Of a DNA stretch of 64,000 bases, positions 10,224 through 20,438 are shown piece after piece (the first letter of the stretch is position 1; each line of letters opens with the position of its first letter). The notes beneath the pieces are model-generated. The model was not told the DNA's origin, did no database searches, and saw only the letters and a list, made by a program, of their open reading frames with translations. Made by a program: the position numbers and the translations under genes. Source of the DNA: Hemerocallis citrina (taxonomy: Eukaryota > Streptophyta > Magnoliopsida > Asparagales > Asphodelaceae). The DNA lies in NCBI GenBank assembly GCA_017893485.1, contig CM030367.1:84140853-84204852 (forward strand). Reading direction: 5' to 3'.

Positions 10224-11228
10224 ATGTCGAGAAGAGGAGCAAGGAATGGGGAAGGTTTGGATCTGGAGACTGAACTTGCTAGGGTCTACCAGACGCTGAA
10301 TGCAGTGGCTCAGAACCAAGCTAGGGGGCCGGCAAATCCAGTGCCCGAGGCGATAAAGCTGGTGGAATCGTTCAAGAGAATGAAACCACCCGTATTCGAG
10401 GGAAAGTCAGACCCAGATTCGGCTGACAACTGGATACGGCAAGTGGAGACAATCTTTGAGGTATTGGAGACCCCTGAGGGTAGTAAGGTCAAGTTGGCAA
10501 CCTTGCAGCTGGAGAAGGATGCAGCAGTTTGGTGGCAATCCGTGAAGAGGACCATGGGAGGTCTGTTGTTTGGCTGGGAGGAATTTTTGGAGGAGTTCCG
10601 CAGTCATTATTTCCCCTCCGACGTCCAGGAGAAGAAGGCGATGGAGTTCCTGTCGCTTCAGCAAGGCAGCATGTCAGTGAGAGAGTATGAGACCAAGTTC
10701 ACTCAGCTCTCCAGGTATGCTCCAGAACTGGTGGCGGATGAGGCCAAGAAAGCTCGCAAGTTCGAGCATGGTCTGAGGCCTAGCTTGAGATCTCGTATGA
10801 TACCTCTTGGTATCAGGCAATTCGATAAGCTGGTCAAGAGGGCGGCAGCGACGGAGGCGGATATGGAGCAGTTCCATGTTGTTCAGAACCGGAGGAACAA
10901 CTGGCAGACTGGTAAGAGGCCTGCACATTCGGGGAGTTTCAAGGGGCAACCATCTACACAGAGGTTCAAACCGACAGGGGCGAACGCTATTAGTGTGGCT
11001 GGGGGACCTGGAAACAATGTGGTGAGACCTCCTGCGGTGACTTGCTTTAACTGTGGTGAGACGGGACATTTCATGTCTCAATGCTCCAAGCCACGGAACA
11101 GTAATCGCAATGCACCAATGCAGCAGTCTGGGAAGAGGCCGTACCAATCAGGGCGAGTATTTGCCTTGACGGAAGCTGATGATGAGGAAGCAGATCAGGT
11201 CATCTTTGGTACGAGGGCTGATGTTTAG
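10224..11228 (+). CDS. gag: gag polyprotein (capsid plus nucleocapsid)
   Basis: About 334 residues from MSRRGA. I prefer this ATG over the upstream one at 10182 because a splice-acceptor-like AG lies three bases before it and the earlier 14 residues are unlike gag. The middle part carries the retrotransposon gag domain ([46 protein letters not shown]). The C-terminus has a CCHC zinc knuckle, [14 protein letters not shown], near residues 275-290. It ends with TAG at 11226-11228, and pol begins in another frame at the same place, where many relatives have one continuous gag-pol frame. The product forms the particle that packages element RNA. The frame is intact. Confidence 0.9.
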   Translation: MSRRGARNGEGLDLETELARVYQTLNAVAQNQARGPANPVPEAIKLVESFKRMKPPVFEGKSDPDSADNWIRQVETIFEVLETPEGSKVKLATLQLEKDAAVWWQSVKRTMGGLLFGWEEFLEEFRSHYFPSDVQEKKAMEFLSLQQGSMSVREYETKFTQLSRYAPELVADEAKKARKFEHGLRPSLRSRMIPLGIRQFDKLVKRAAATEADMEQFHVVQNRRNNWQTGKRPAHSGSFKGQPSTQRFKPTGANAISVAGGPGNNVVRPPAVTCFNCGETGHFMSQCSKPRNSNRNAPMQQSGKRPYQSGRVFALTEADDEEADQVIFGTRADV

Positions 11229-13073
11229 TGTGGGTTTTGTCATTTCTTCTTCCCGCTCATAGTGTGAAACTGTTATGTAATGGTGTGTATTATGTAACAA
11301 GTGAACTCTATTTTAATGGAATGAAAGCTGTCGTATTATTCGATACTGGATCCTCTCATACATTTGTGTCTCCTAGATTTGCTAAATTGTTGGGAGTTGA
11401 ACCGAAGATTTTCCCAGGCAAGATCTTATCAGTAGCTACTCCGTCAGGGGAAACTTTAACCACTGATCGGTATTATGCTGATTGCGAGATTGTGATTGGG
11501 GATAGAATCTTTGGCATTGATCTGATCGAGCTGACTATCTTGGGAGTCGATGTTATCATTGGCATTGATTGGATGTCGGTGTATAGTGCAAGCATCGAGT
11601 GTAAGACCAAGACGGTGACAGTGAAGGCTCCAGGTGGACCTGAAGTCGTGTTCCAAGGGAAGCAGAAATGTTCTAAGCTGGTGGCTACTATCCGCAAGGA
11701 AGAGACTCCTGTGGAAGTGCAAGGGATTCCTGTGGTTCGGGACTATCCAACCGTGTTCTTGGAAGATTTTCCTGGGTTACCTCCGCATCGTGATGTAGAG
11801 TTCAGCATCACTGTTCAACCGGGAAGTGCACCCATTTCTAAGGCACCTTATAGGATGGCTCCAGTGGAACAGGATGAGGTGAAACGGCAGATTGAGGAAC
11901 TGTTGGGAAAAGGCTTTATTCAACCTAGTGCGTCACCTTGGGGAGCACCAGTGCTTTTGGTAAAGAAGAAGGATGGATCGATGAGAATGTGCATCGATTA
12001 CCGAGAGCTGAATAAGGTCACTGTTCAGAATAAGTATCCGATTCCTCGAATTGATGACTTGTTCGATCGTCTACAAGGAGCAGCTGTCTTCTCCAAAATA
12101 GATCTTCGATCAGGATATCACCAAGTGCGAGTGAAAGCTGAAGATGTGCATAAAACTGCATTTAGAACTCGGCATGGGCATTACGAATTCTTAGTTATGC
12201 CATTCGGAGTGACGAATGCACCTGCAATCTTCATGGACTTAATGAACAGAGTTCTGAGGCCGTTTATTGATTCTTTCGTCGTGGTGTTTATCGACGATAT
12301 TCTCGTGTACTCCAAGTCTGAGGAGGAGCACACTGAGCATCTGGCAGCAGTTTTGCAGAAGTTGGAAGAGCAGAGGTTGTATGCCAAGTTATCCAAGTGT
12401 GATTTCTGGAAATCTGAAGTGGCATTCCTAGGTCACATCCTTTCTAAGGAGGGAGTGGCAACTGATCCTCAGAAGATAGAGGCAGTGAGAGATTGGGCAA
12501 GGCCTACTACAGTGAAGGAAGTCAGAAGTTTCCTTGGGATGACTGGGTATTATCGGAGATTCATTCAAGGTTATGCTCAGATAGCTGTACCGCTTACAGG
12601 GCTGACCGAGAAGAATGTGAGCTTCAAGTGGACCGAGCAATGTGAGGCGAGTTTTCAGGAGTTGAAAGATAGGCTGACTACTGCACCTATCTTGGCTTTG
12701 CCTAGAGCAGGTGTTGAGTATGACGTTTATAGCGATGCTTCACATCGGGGGCTTGGTTGTGTCTTAATGCAAGAAGGAAGAGTAATCGCTTATGGGTCTA
12801 GGCAACTAAGACCGCATGAGAAAAATTATCCGACTCATGATCTAGAGTTGGCTGCGATTATTTTTGCTTTGAAGCAATGGAGGCACTACGTGTACGGTGA
12901 GAAGTTGAATATGTACACGGATCATAAGAGCTTGAAGTATATATCAGCAGAGGGATCTCAATTTGAGGCAGCGGAGATGGTTGGAAGTGCTCGGGGATAT
13001 GCGACCTGAGATCAAGTATCATCCTGGAAAGGCTAATGTTGTTGCTGATGCACTTAGTCGCAAGAGCAGTTAG
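11228..13073 (+). pseudogene. pol: pol: protease, reverse transcriptase and RNase H, frameshifted, integrase lost
   Basis: The frame 11228-13009 starts without an ATG (tgt-tta-gtg) in the -1 frame relative to gag. Protease: [11 protein letters not shown] with catalytic D39-T40-G41. [30 protein letters not shown] and the catalytic FIDD at about residues 354-357, then [11 protein letters not shown]. RNase [19 protein letters not shown] and [10 protein letters not shown] near the end. A frameshift near 12945 ends the frame early; the next frame continues the usual sequence ([27 protein letters not shown]) to a stop at 13073. The gag/pol junction has no canonical slippery heptamer, so a one-base mutation is as likely as programmed frameshifting. 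Confidence 0.88.
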
Positions 13074-13330
13074 CTAGTTTGATTACAACTCAGAAGCATC
13101 TGATTGAGGAGTTGGACCGAGCAGGTATTGAGGTTGTCTTGCAAGGATTGGGAGCATCTTTGGCTCAGTTGAGGCTTCAGCCTACTGTGAATGGAAGGAT
13201 CATTGCAAGTCAGAGGTTGATGCTGATATTTTGGATCTTGTATCTTTGTTCTGGTTGTTGTGTTGTATTTTCTGTTTTTCTCGCTCTTGATTGTAGTTCC
13301 GGGGACGGAACTATTCTAAGGAGGGAGTGA
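13074..13330 (+). pseudogene. pol tail remnant, integrase deletion scar and polypurine tract
   Basis: 13079-13210 reads SLITTQKHLIEELDRAGIEVV then RLQP, the segment between RNase H and integrase in Tekay elements, after another frame break. Then about 100 bp of non-coding sequence leads to the shared 3' motif (GACGGAACTATTCTAAGGAG) and a polypurine tract (AAGGAGGGAG) before the 3' LTR. The whole integrase and C-terminal region is missing, so the element is integration-deficient. Confidence 0.8.
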
Positions 13331-16300
13331 TGTAATACCCTGATTTTCCAAATATATGAAAAATTATTTATTTTGCACGTAGTGTGCACGTGCAATATTT
13401 TGGTTGAATTAAATCTTATAATTATTTTATTATGATGTGTATGAATATTTAAATATATGTTTTCAAATTATTTTCATACAAAAGCCTTTTCTTTAATAAA
13501 TAGAAAGCATTATTATTATTATTTTTTAAAGCCCAAATTGTATTTTTATTTATTTATTTTATTTTAAAAATAACTATTTTGGCCCATAGACTAAGCCCAT
13601 GGATTAATTTATTTGAAAATTCTATTTTATCAAATGCACAATTTTTTGGCCTAGTTGCATGCACGTGCACTACACGTACACGTGCTTTGCACACTTTCCT
13701 AAGAGGCCGGATTACATCTCTTTTGGAGGGAGTTTTGAATTTTGGTTATGGTGTTCATGGAGGTAGTTATGTGAATGTGGGTAGTTGTGGTAACTTCTAC
13801 TCTCATCCTAGCCTTCCATCCTACAACCAACCAACTAATCCTAGCCCTCCATTTTACTTCATTTTTAGTATAAATACCCCCCCTCCCATGGCTATATTCA
13901 TATGCAATTATATTTCCCAAATCTATAGTCTAATTAGTAGTTGTTGTGAGATAAAAGAGTGAGAGTTGTGTGCATTTTGCTTGGAGAGGAGGCCGGCATC
14001 ATTCCAAGGAGAGGAGCTTTCAGTTGATTGGTGGCTTGGAGCTTGTGCATCTCGTCGCAAAGGGCTTGTGTTGCTAAATTTGTTTAGTTCTCTCCATACA
14101 AGGTGGGTAAAATTTTCCATATTTCTAAAGTAGAATTGCTTGCTAAATGAATGAATGATAGTGGGTTGATTTTTCCTTATTCCTGATGCTAGTATCATAT
14201 TGGGAATGATGCATGAAAAATACTAATAAGAGTACACTTCTAATTGGAGATTTGACCTATGAATTGATTGGGATATGAATATGCAGTTATATGTGATTTG
14301 ATTAGTAAGAATCTAAATTGATATGGATGAATTATAAACATGAATGTGAATTTGGCTAATCAAGGAATTTGTGGCATTAATGGTGAGAATTGTCGAGAAG
14401 GAATCTTTCGGGTAAGTCGACTTAGAACCTTGTAAGTCGACTTATATGTTCCTTTAAGTCGACTGATACTGTTATAAGTCGACTTCTTGCTTAAAGTATT
14501 TACTTAAAATTATGGAAGTTTTCTCCTGTACAGTCGACTTACTATGATATAAGTCGACTGGTAGCGATGCATTTTTATAAATTCGAATGTTCTACTCTTT
14601 TGAAAATACATGATACTTTCTTAAAGAAATTTGAGAATTGTTGCATAAAACAAAATGTGATTTGAGATAAAAGGTGCAATCAGAACTATGATTTTGATAT
14701 GTGTATTTTTGAGAAATTATACCTTGCAAAAGAACTAGAAATGAAGAAGATTAATATAGTAAAGATTGAAGTGACATTATAGATGTATGAAAATATGAAT
14801 TCTGAATATTCGTTAGTATTTCTCATTCTGAGAATAAAGTGAACAATGAAATGTGAATTATTCTTGTTAAGGAATAGTGAGGCAAAGTATGATGTGTAAA
14901 TAGAATGAAAGAATGATTCATTAAGTTGAGATGTTTAAAACTGCTCAGTCGACTGAAGGTGTGCAGCAGTCGACTGTATAAAAACTGAGAATCTACAGTT
15001 TGGAACTATGCAGACCAGGCGACTGTGTTTACAACAGTCGACTGCCCTGTGGGTGATATTTGAATTTGAAAACACTGCGGAACAGCCGACTGCCATGTGC
15101 AGCAGTCGACTCTCCCGAGTGATTGTGAATACTTGAATTGACTGAACAAGTCGACTGGAAGAGATCCAAGTCGACTGCCCAGAGTGTTTTGTTATGTCAG
15201 AGGACATTATTCTGTTTATTTGAAGAGCTGTGAACTTTATGATTGATGTTGATTGCTGTATGAATTTATATGAAATGAATCATAGTTGAATTGAGAAATT
15301 TACATGAGATGAATCATAAATATAAACTGAGAATTACATGAATATGAAAGCTAAGATCATGATTATGGGAAATGAACTCAAGAGCTGGAAGTGCTCAGAT
15401 TATGTTAGAATTTGTGAATTGGAATTGAAATGAAAGAGTAGCTAAGTCTCCCCCGGCAGTTGAAAAAGAAATTGAAATGAATATTGAAAGGGAAGACCAA
15501 GGTTGGTCATGTTGAAATGAATGTATAAGTCCGGTTGGTGGAGAGGCTAACTCTAGAGCTTTGATTTGGTTCATGATTCTAATAAAAAACTAAGGATTAG
15601 CACATAATGGAGACGTGATGAAAGTAGGAGAAAAACACGAGTGAGAACCATCGGATTGCGGTGGAGGGTATTTCACAGGTTCTTCACGATGAGTCGTGAC
15701 ATGACGTGGATACGGCTCCAGGGTGCCGTGGCGGCGGAAAGTATTTCACAGGTTCTTCACGATGCGTCGTGACATGACGTGAATACTGTTCCAGGGTACC
15801 GTCCCTGTGGTGACACTTGTGGGATGTTTGGTGACTGCATGAGGATCGTGTGCCATGAAGGAGGCTGAATTGTCCATAGGTTCTTCACGATGCGTCGTGA
15901 CATGACGTGGGATTCCCCTCCAGTTTCTGTACACGTGCTTGCACTCATAGATCATCTAAGACACTACCGTAGTTACAGTAGTAGTTTAAGACATAACGGA
16001 GGATTGAACCCTATCAAGATGAAGAACGAATAAGGGCTTGCCCTCGGACCTATGTAGTATGGGATGCATAGAATCCGAACAAGTGTGCATTAGTGTCATG
16101 TAACATAATTAACTGCATTAAGGATTAAGTGCACAATCACAACACGACATCAATAGGGTAGTCCCTTTAGTTTGAAATGTGACAAGTTTGTGTTTGCTAA
16201 ATATGAAATGTTAAGTTATACTATTTCCGGCAAGCGAGGACGGCCGTGTATAATGATCGTCGGTTGAATAAACTGACGTACCCACAGTCTAACATGCAGG

Positions 16301-16535
16301 TAAATGTCATGCTAAAGATTAAAGAGGATTTGGATGCTTAAAGATTTTATCAAGCTGTTGTACTTGTACTTAATTGTTGTATTTTACTTCCGCTGTGCAA
16401 AAGAAAGATGTAATTATGATGTAAACTCTGATGTATGACGAAAAGTTTTTATTTCCCTGTAAAAGTGTACTAAGAAAGTGAAAAGATCCTGTAGAACATC
16501 TCGAATTCAGTGTATTTGGGATTCGGGGCGTTACA
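13331..16535 (+). repeat. 3' LTR of the young Tekay-type element
   Basis: Same length as the 5' LTR. Differences seen by eye: one T/A change in the TTA run near 13525, G/A near 15992 and A/G near 16065. It carries the same TATA box, AGTCGACT field and TGACGT repeats. The flank AAAAC at 16536-16540 is the target duplication. Confidence 0.95.
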
Positions 16536-16559
16536 AAAACCAAGTGGGGTCAAGATTCA

Positions 16560-17270
16560 ATGCCCCTCGTTCCTCTTCCACAAATTCTCTTGGCTCGTTC
16601 ATCGCCCTGGGCATGGTAATACAGGACACTCACAAACTTTGCTCCTTCCTCTCCCCTCGGCATGGAAATCTGGGTCACTTGCAAATTTATCCCACAAATT
16701 CGCTTGGCTCGTCTTCCCCCTCGGCATGGTAATCTGGGTCACTCGTGAATTTCTCACACAAATTCGCTTGGCTCGTTCCTCACCCCTCAGCATAGTAATC
16801 CAGGTCACTCGCAATTAATTTTCCACAAATTTGCTTGGCTCGTCCCTCGTCCAGCGACATGGTAATCCGGGTCAGTAGAGAATTTCTCTCATAAATTCTC
16901 TTGGCTCGTTCTTTGTCCCTCGGAATGGTAATTAGGATCACTCGCAAATTTTCCCACAAATTCGATGGGCTCAGTCCCTTGCCCCGCGACATGGTAATCC
17001 TGGGTCACTTGCGAATTTCTCCGACAAAATCGCTCAGCTCGTTCCTCGCCCTTAGGCATGGTAATCTGGGTTACTTGCAAATTTCTCCACAAATTCGCTT
17101 GGTTTGTTCCTCCCCTTCGGCATGGTAATCCAGATCACTCGAGAATTTCTCCCACAAATTTTCTTGGCTCGTCCCTCGCCCCTCGACATATTAATCCGGG
17201 TCACTCGCGAATTTCTCGACAAATTCACTTAGCTCGTGTCTCGCCCCTCGTCCCTCGGCAACAAAATGCC
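16560..17270 (+). repeat. ~66-bp minisatellite in the 3' untranslated part of Tat element B
   Basis: About ten imperfect units marked by CATGGTAATC (16613, 16662, 16724, 16790, 16858, 16923, 16990, 17057, 17120 and 17187). Most units contain GCGAATTT and AAATTCGC, separated by about eight bases and capable of pairing. Tat/Ogre elements are known for hypervariable tandem repeats just before the 3' LTR. The array lies upstream of the antisense TATA box of this element (with the Tekay insertion between). Confidence 0.9.
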
Positions 17271-17459
17271 CCACGTGTAAAAGGTCCTTGGCACCCGAAC
17301 CTTCTCACTCCTCGGCTGCCGAACCCTCTAGCTCCTCGACTGATCGGACCTTATACCGCTACGGTTGACGAAACCCCATGTCGACGGCCACTGATTTTTC
17401 CCAACGGGATGCCTACTCCTCGAAGACTGCTAAAACTAACCTACAGGAGTGGGGGCTTA
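17271..17459 (+). other. 3' end of Tat element B internal region with polypurine tract
   Basis: Non-coding, ending in the purine-rich AGGAGTGGGGGC before the LTR, the plus-strand primer site. Element C has a comparable GGGAGTGGAGGGC at 58847-58859. Confidence 0.6.
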
Positions 17460-18036
17460 TAATGAGGGTAAAAATCAAGGCTAATCAGGATAATGCAATC
17501 TTTGCTCCCGGAAGGTAAATGGTTCTCTCACGATGGCTACTGACCACAACCCGAACATGGACCGTCCCTCAGGCCTATATTCAGAAACTGCAATCCAATC
17601 AGAGGGGACCAGCCATTTATGGTTGGCAATCAGATTCCCATAAAATCAGGGAGATGATTAACAGTTTAGATCCATAATTAAATAGATCAGTTAAAATCAG
17701 TTAAGGGATCCCTCCCTAATTGCTCCTACATAGGCCTGTAAATACAGACCCATCACCACAGTTACCAGATAATCACAATTTTAGTAATTAAAATCCAGCT
17801 TTGACTTCTGGTTACTGACTTAATTGTCGGAGGGTTTGTCGTCGGGATCACCCCAGATGTTTCAGGCTGTCCCTCGCAAGTTTACGACAAGACGTCAGCT
17901 AGTGCAACCACCATAACTTCACCAAAATCCACAATTACTAGCCTCACATCAGGATCTGATCAGGGGTTGAGATATATGCTTTCCACAAAAATATAAGAAC
18001 TCATCATATGTTGCTCCCACACTGAAAAAAGCAACA
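17460..18036 (+). repeat. 3' LTR of Tat element B
   Basis: 577 bp, from TAATGAGG (first bases mutated from the usual TG) to GCAACA. It contains CTGTAAATAC near 17736 as TATA-like element and TGTCGGAGGG near 17826, typical of Tat LTRs. The end block CTCCCACA...GCAACA aligns with both element C LTRs. The 5' LTR lies outside the window. Confidence 0.75.
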
Positions 18037-18059
18037 TCAAACAATTATATCATAAATAT

Positions 18060-18233
18060 TTAATATTATAATGGGAGAAGGTCTTAGTGTCATTTGTAAA
18101 TCTACCAACACATGCAACACACGTGCATAACTATTATAAAGGAGGCCTTAGATTCAAACTCACACTACATCTAATTTTTTACTTTAAAAAAATTATATTT
18201 ATTAAGACGTGCTTCGCACGTGTAAATTACTAG
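18060..18233 (+). mobile_element. short non-autonomous Helitron-like insertion
   Basis: The right end has a hairpin (arms ACGTGC/GCACGT, loop TTC at 18208-18220) followed about ten bases later by CTAG and then T, the classic Helitron terminus. The left part has TATTATAATGGGAGAAGG, similar to plant Helitron 5' ends. The duplicated copy of the surrounding sequence near 18826-18845 lacks this stretch (AAATATTT joined closely to TATTGGATATTA), giving an empty site. The exact 5' base is uncertain because a clean TC start is not present. Confidence 0.45.
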
Positions 18234-18236
18234 TAT

Positions 18237-19233
18237 TAGATATTAATGTGTACAGTAAGTAGTTGTAGCAATTCTCTAAATATATTGATCGCATTTTGCA
18301 CTTCTCAAATAAGAAATATACTTGGAAACAATTTAGTAATAATTATGATGTAGGACAAAAGAGAGATGGGTGTTTGATCTTGTATAAACTAACGGTTCTT
18401 GAATCCACAAGAATTTTTCCAAGTCAACGAGAAAGATAAATTGAAGAAAATATTTTTTTTCTTTTTGATTGAAAAATAATATCAGTCTGATTACCAAAAA
18501 AAAAAAAAAATCTTAAAACATTTGTTAAATATGTTTAAATATGTGGGCTAAACTAGCGGGAAAATAAAAATCAACCGATCTAAGCCAAAAGGAAGGAAAT
18601 TAAAAAATTGTTAAATCATATCCTTCTAGAAGGAACAAAATTAAAAATCTGATATCTCTAACTTTAAAATTTTGGTTTTTCTTTTTGGCATTAGGCCGTA
18701 GCCACCCAACACTGGGGAGAGAAACTTTAGTCTTTAGTACGCAACATAAATGATATGGAGATCAAGATGGATGGAATGGATCATCTATGCAGTGACTAGT
18801 TGAGCTATGATTAACACTTTATATGATAAATATTTCTTATATTGGATATTAGTGGGTACAATTAAAAGTATCTGTAGCAATTCTCTAGATATAATTATCG
18901 CAATTTGCATTTCTCAAATAAGAAATATACTTGGAAGCAATTTAATAGTAATTATAATGCAGGAGGGAAGAGAGATGGGTATTTGTTCCCATACAAAGAA
19001 ACGGTTCTTGAATTCACAAGATTAATTTTCAAATTACGAGAAAAATAAATTGAAGAAAAGTTCTTTTTTTTTATACTTTTTGATTGAAAAATAATAATAG
19101 TCAAGATATGTGGGCTAAACCATTGGAAAAAGAAATCAACTGATCAAATCCAAAGGGAAGGAAATTACAACATTGTTAAATCATCTCTCACTAGTGGGGA
19201 AAAAATTTAAAATATAATATCCATAACTGTAAT
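18237..19233 (+). repeat. direct duplication, two diverged copies of ~400 bp
   Basis: Copy 1 is 18237-18669 and copy 2 is 18842-19233. Shared blocks include GTAGCAATTCTCTA, CTCAAATAAGAAATATACTTGG, AACGGTTCTTGAAT and GTGGGCTAAAC, in the same order. Neither copy has a convincing coding frame. The sequence lies outside the two Tat elements and is probably older flanking DNA. Confidence 0.7.
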
Positions 19234-19661
19234 ATTCCCAACATTAAGGAGGTAATTCTTCCAACATCCTAAATTAATTCCGGATAAGGCGGAATTGAAC
19301 CTGTGACTTCTCATTTAAGAATTAGAAGTCTTGCAACTTGCAGTACAAATGCACTACAAATGCTTGACAATTTAAAATATAGTTAAAAAGCCGTATTTTA
19401 AATATTCTATCAAAAATAACTGAATTGTCTTCTAAATATTCTGCCGGAAATAACCGAATCATTGGCAAAACTCCAAAACAATCCAAATGCAATTATCAGG
19501 TCTGCTGCTCCACATCAAATTAATGAGTGATAAATTACTTCAAGCTATTTAAGAATACCGAAGATGTCTTACATGAAGAGATGAACTTGGATTAGTGATA
19601 AATCCAATGGAAAGAGCCATGAGGACATGGAAAGAATTGAGAATCTTATTATTCAATAATA
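19234..19661. other. flanking DNA left of element C, no gene seen
   Basis: AT-rich, no coding signal. On the minus strand GGTTCAATTCC at 19291-19301 matches a polymerase III B box and may be a tRNA-derived SINE relic; no A box or 3' tail could be assigned. Confidence 0.35.
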
Positions 19662-19666
19662 TTTGG

Positions 19667-20366
19667 TGAAATGGGTAAAAATATAACTAAATCGGGATCG
19701 TTAAAATCGGACACGAATCTTAAAATTCTCAGGGGTAAAATGGTGAATCCCTGTAGAATGGATCTGTAGATGAGAATTAGGCATCTTTCAAGCTTAACAA
19801 CCCAAAATCGGATCTGTCTAACTATGTCGTTATAACATCTTAATATGAGTGCATCCATATTATTTGAATATGATTTAAACTCATGATTATTCATAAGAGA
19901 CGGTTCAAAAATTATATCTCTTATTATGAGAAGAGTTTTAACTCAATCTCCACAACCACTTTTATCTCTTCATGAAGAAGAGATAACTGATTCATTCCAA
20001 AATAGTGGGAAGTAAAGATAAATGATTATTTTGAAACTGACCCCCAAGGCACTATAAATACCCCCTACCTCCACCAGAAATAGCAATCGGTATTTTTCCA
20101 ACAAAAGTCCTCTCATATTCTTCTTGAATTCTGACTTGAGCGTAGGAGGGTACATCGCCGGTGTCAACCCCGACGTTTTAGAATTTTGCAAGTCAATCGG
20201 AGTAATCATCACCATCCAGACCACATCCAACAGTACAAGCCAGTCATATTCATGAGTCAACATTAGTTGGAAACAGTCAATACTGGTGAAGGTAAAAAAT
20301 GTCAGCTTTTTATTGTTTTAAAAATAATTCACATCATATGTTTTCTTCCACAAAAAAAAAGTAACA
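19667..20366 (+). repeat. 5' LTR of Tat element C
   Basis: Starts TGAAATGGGTA, ends GTAACA. The TATA box TATAAATA at 20053-20060 is followed by a C-rich stretch, as in the 3' LTR (59246-59253). The segment CTGACTTGAGCGTAGGAGGG is characteristic of this lineage. Confidence 0.92.
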
Positions 20367-20371
20367 ACAGA

Positions 20372-20390
20372 TTGGCGTCGTCTGTAGGAA
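20372..20390 (+). promoter_or_regulatory. primer binding site of Tat element C
   Basis: TTGGCGTCGTCTGTAGGAA follows the LTR by a few bases and differs slightly from the TTGGCGCCGTCTGTGGGAA I recall from Tat-like elements. The tRNA primer was not assigned. Confidence 0.7.
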
Positions 20391-20438
20391 CAGAAAAGCA
20401 ATCCGACCAAACTTCGCCAGTAAAAATAGTTTTCGGCC

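Larger units (their letters stand above)
6465..16535 (+). mobile_element. Tekay/Del-type Ty3/gypsy retrotransposon, complete ends, young, pol internally deleted
   Basis: Both ends are exact: 5' LTR 6465-9669 and 3' LTR 13331-16535, both 3205 bp, starting TGTAATACCC and ending GGGGCGTTACA, flanked by the 5-bp duplication AAAAC (6460-6464 and 16536-16540). I saw only three base differences between the LTRs, so insertion is very recent. Internal part: initiator-tRNA-Met primer site, small coiled-coil ORF, gag, then protease-RT-RNase H with a frameshift. Integrase and any chromodomain are missing, removed between about 13210 and the polypurine tract. Long LTRs and RT motifs place it with the Tekay/Del lineage by recall. 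It cannot integrate by itself but could be helped in trans. Confidence 0.93.
2373..18036 (+). mobile_element. Tat-type Ty3/gypsy retrotransposon B, 5'-truncated by window and internally deleted
   Basis: Order along the plus strand: gag tail with a Cys/His knuckle-like motif, protease region, start of RT, an abrupt join near 3812, a minus-strand ORF region, a 66-bp minisatellite, a polypurine tract and the 3' LTR (17460-18036). RNase H, second RNase H and integrase are missing, so the element cannot move by itself. A Tekay-type element (6465-16535, target duplication AAAAC) sits between the antisense ORF and the minisatellite, and the LTR at 1-2372 sits in its gag. Many stops and frameshifts show it is old. 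The possible 3' target duplication is TCAAA (18037-18041); its partner lies outside. Confidence 0.8.
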
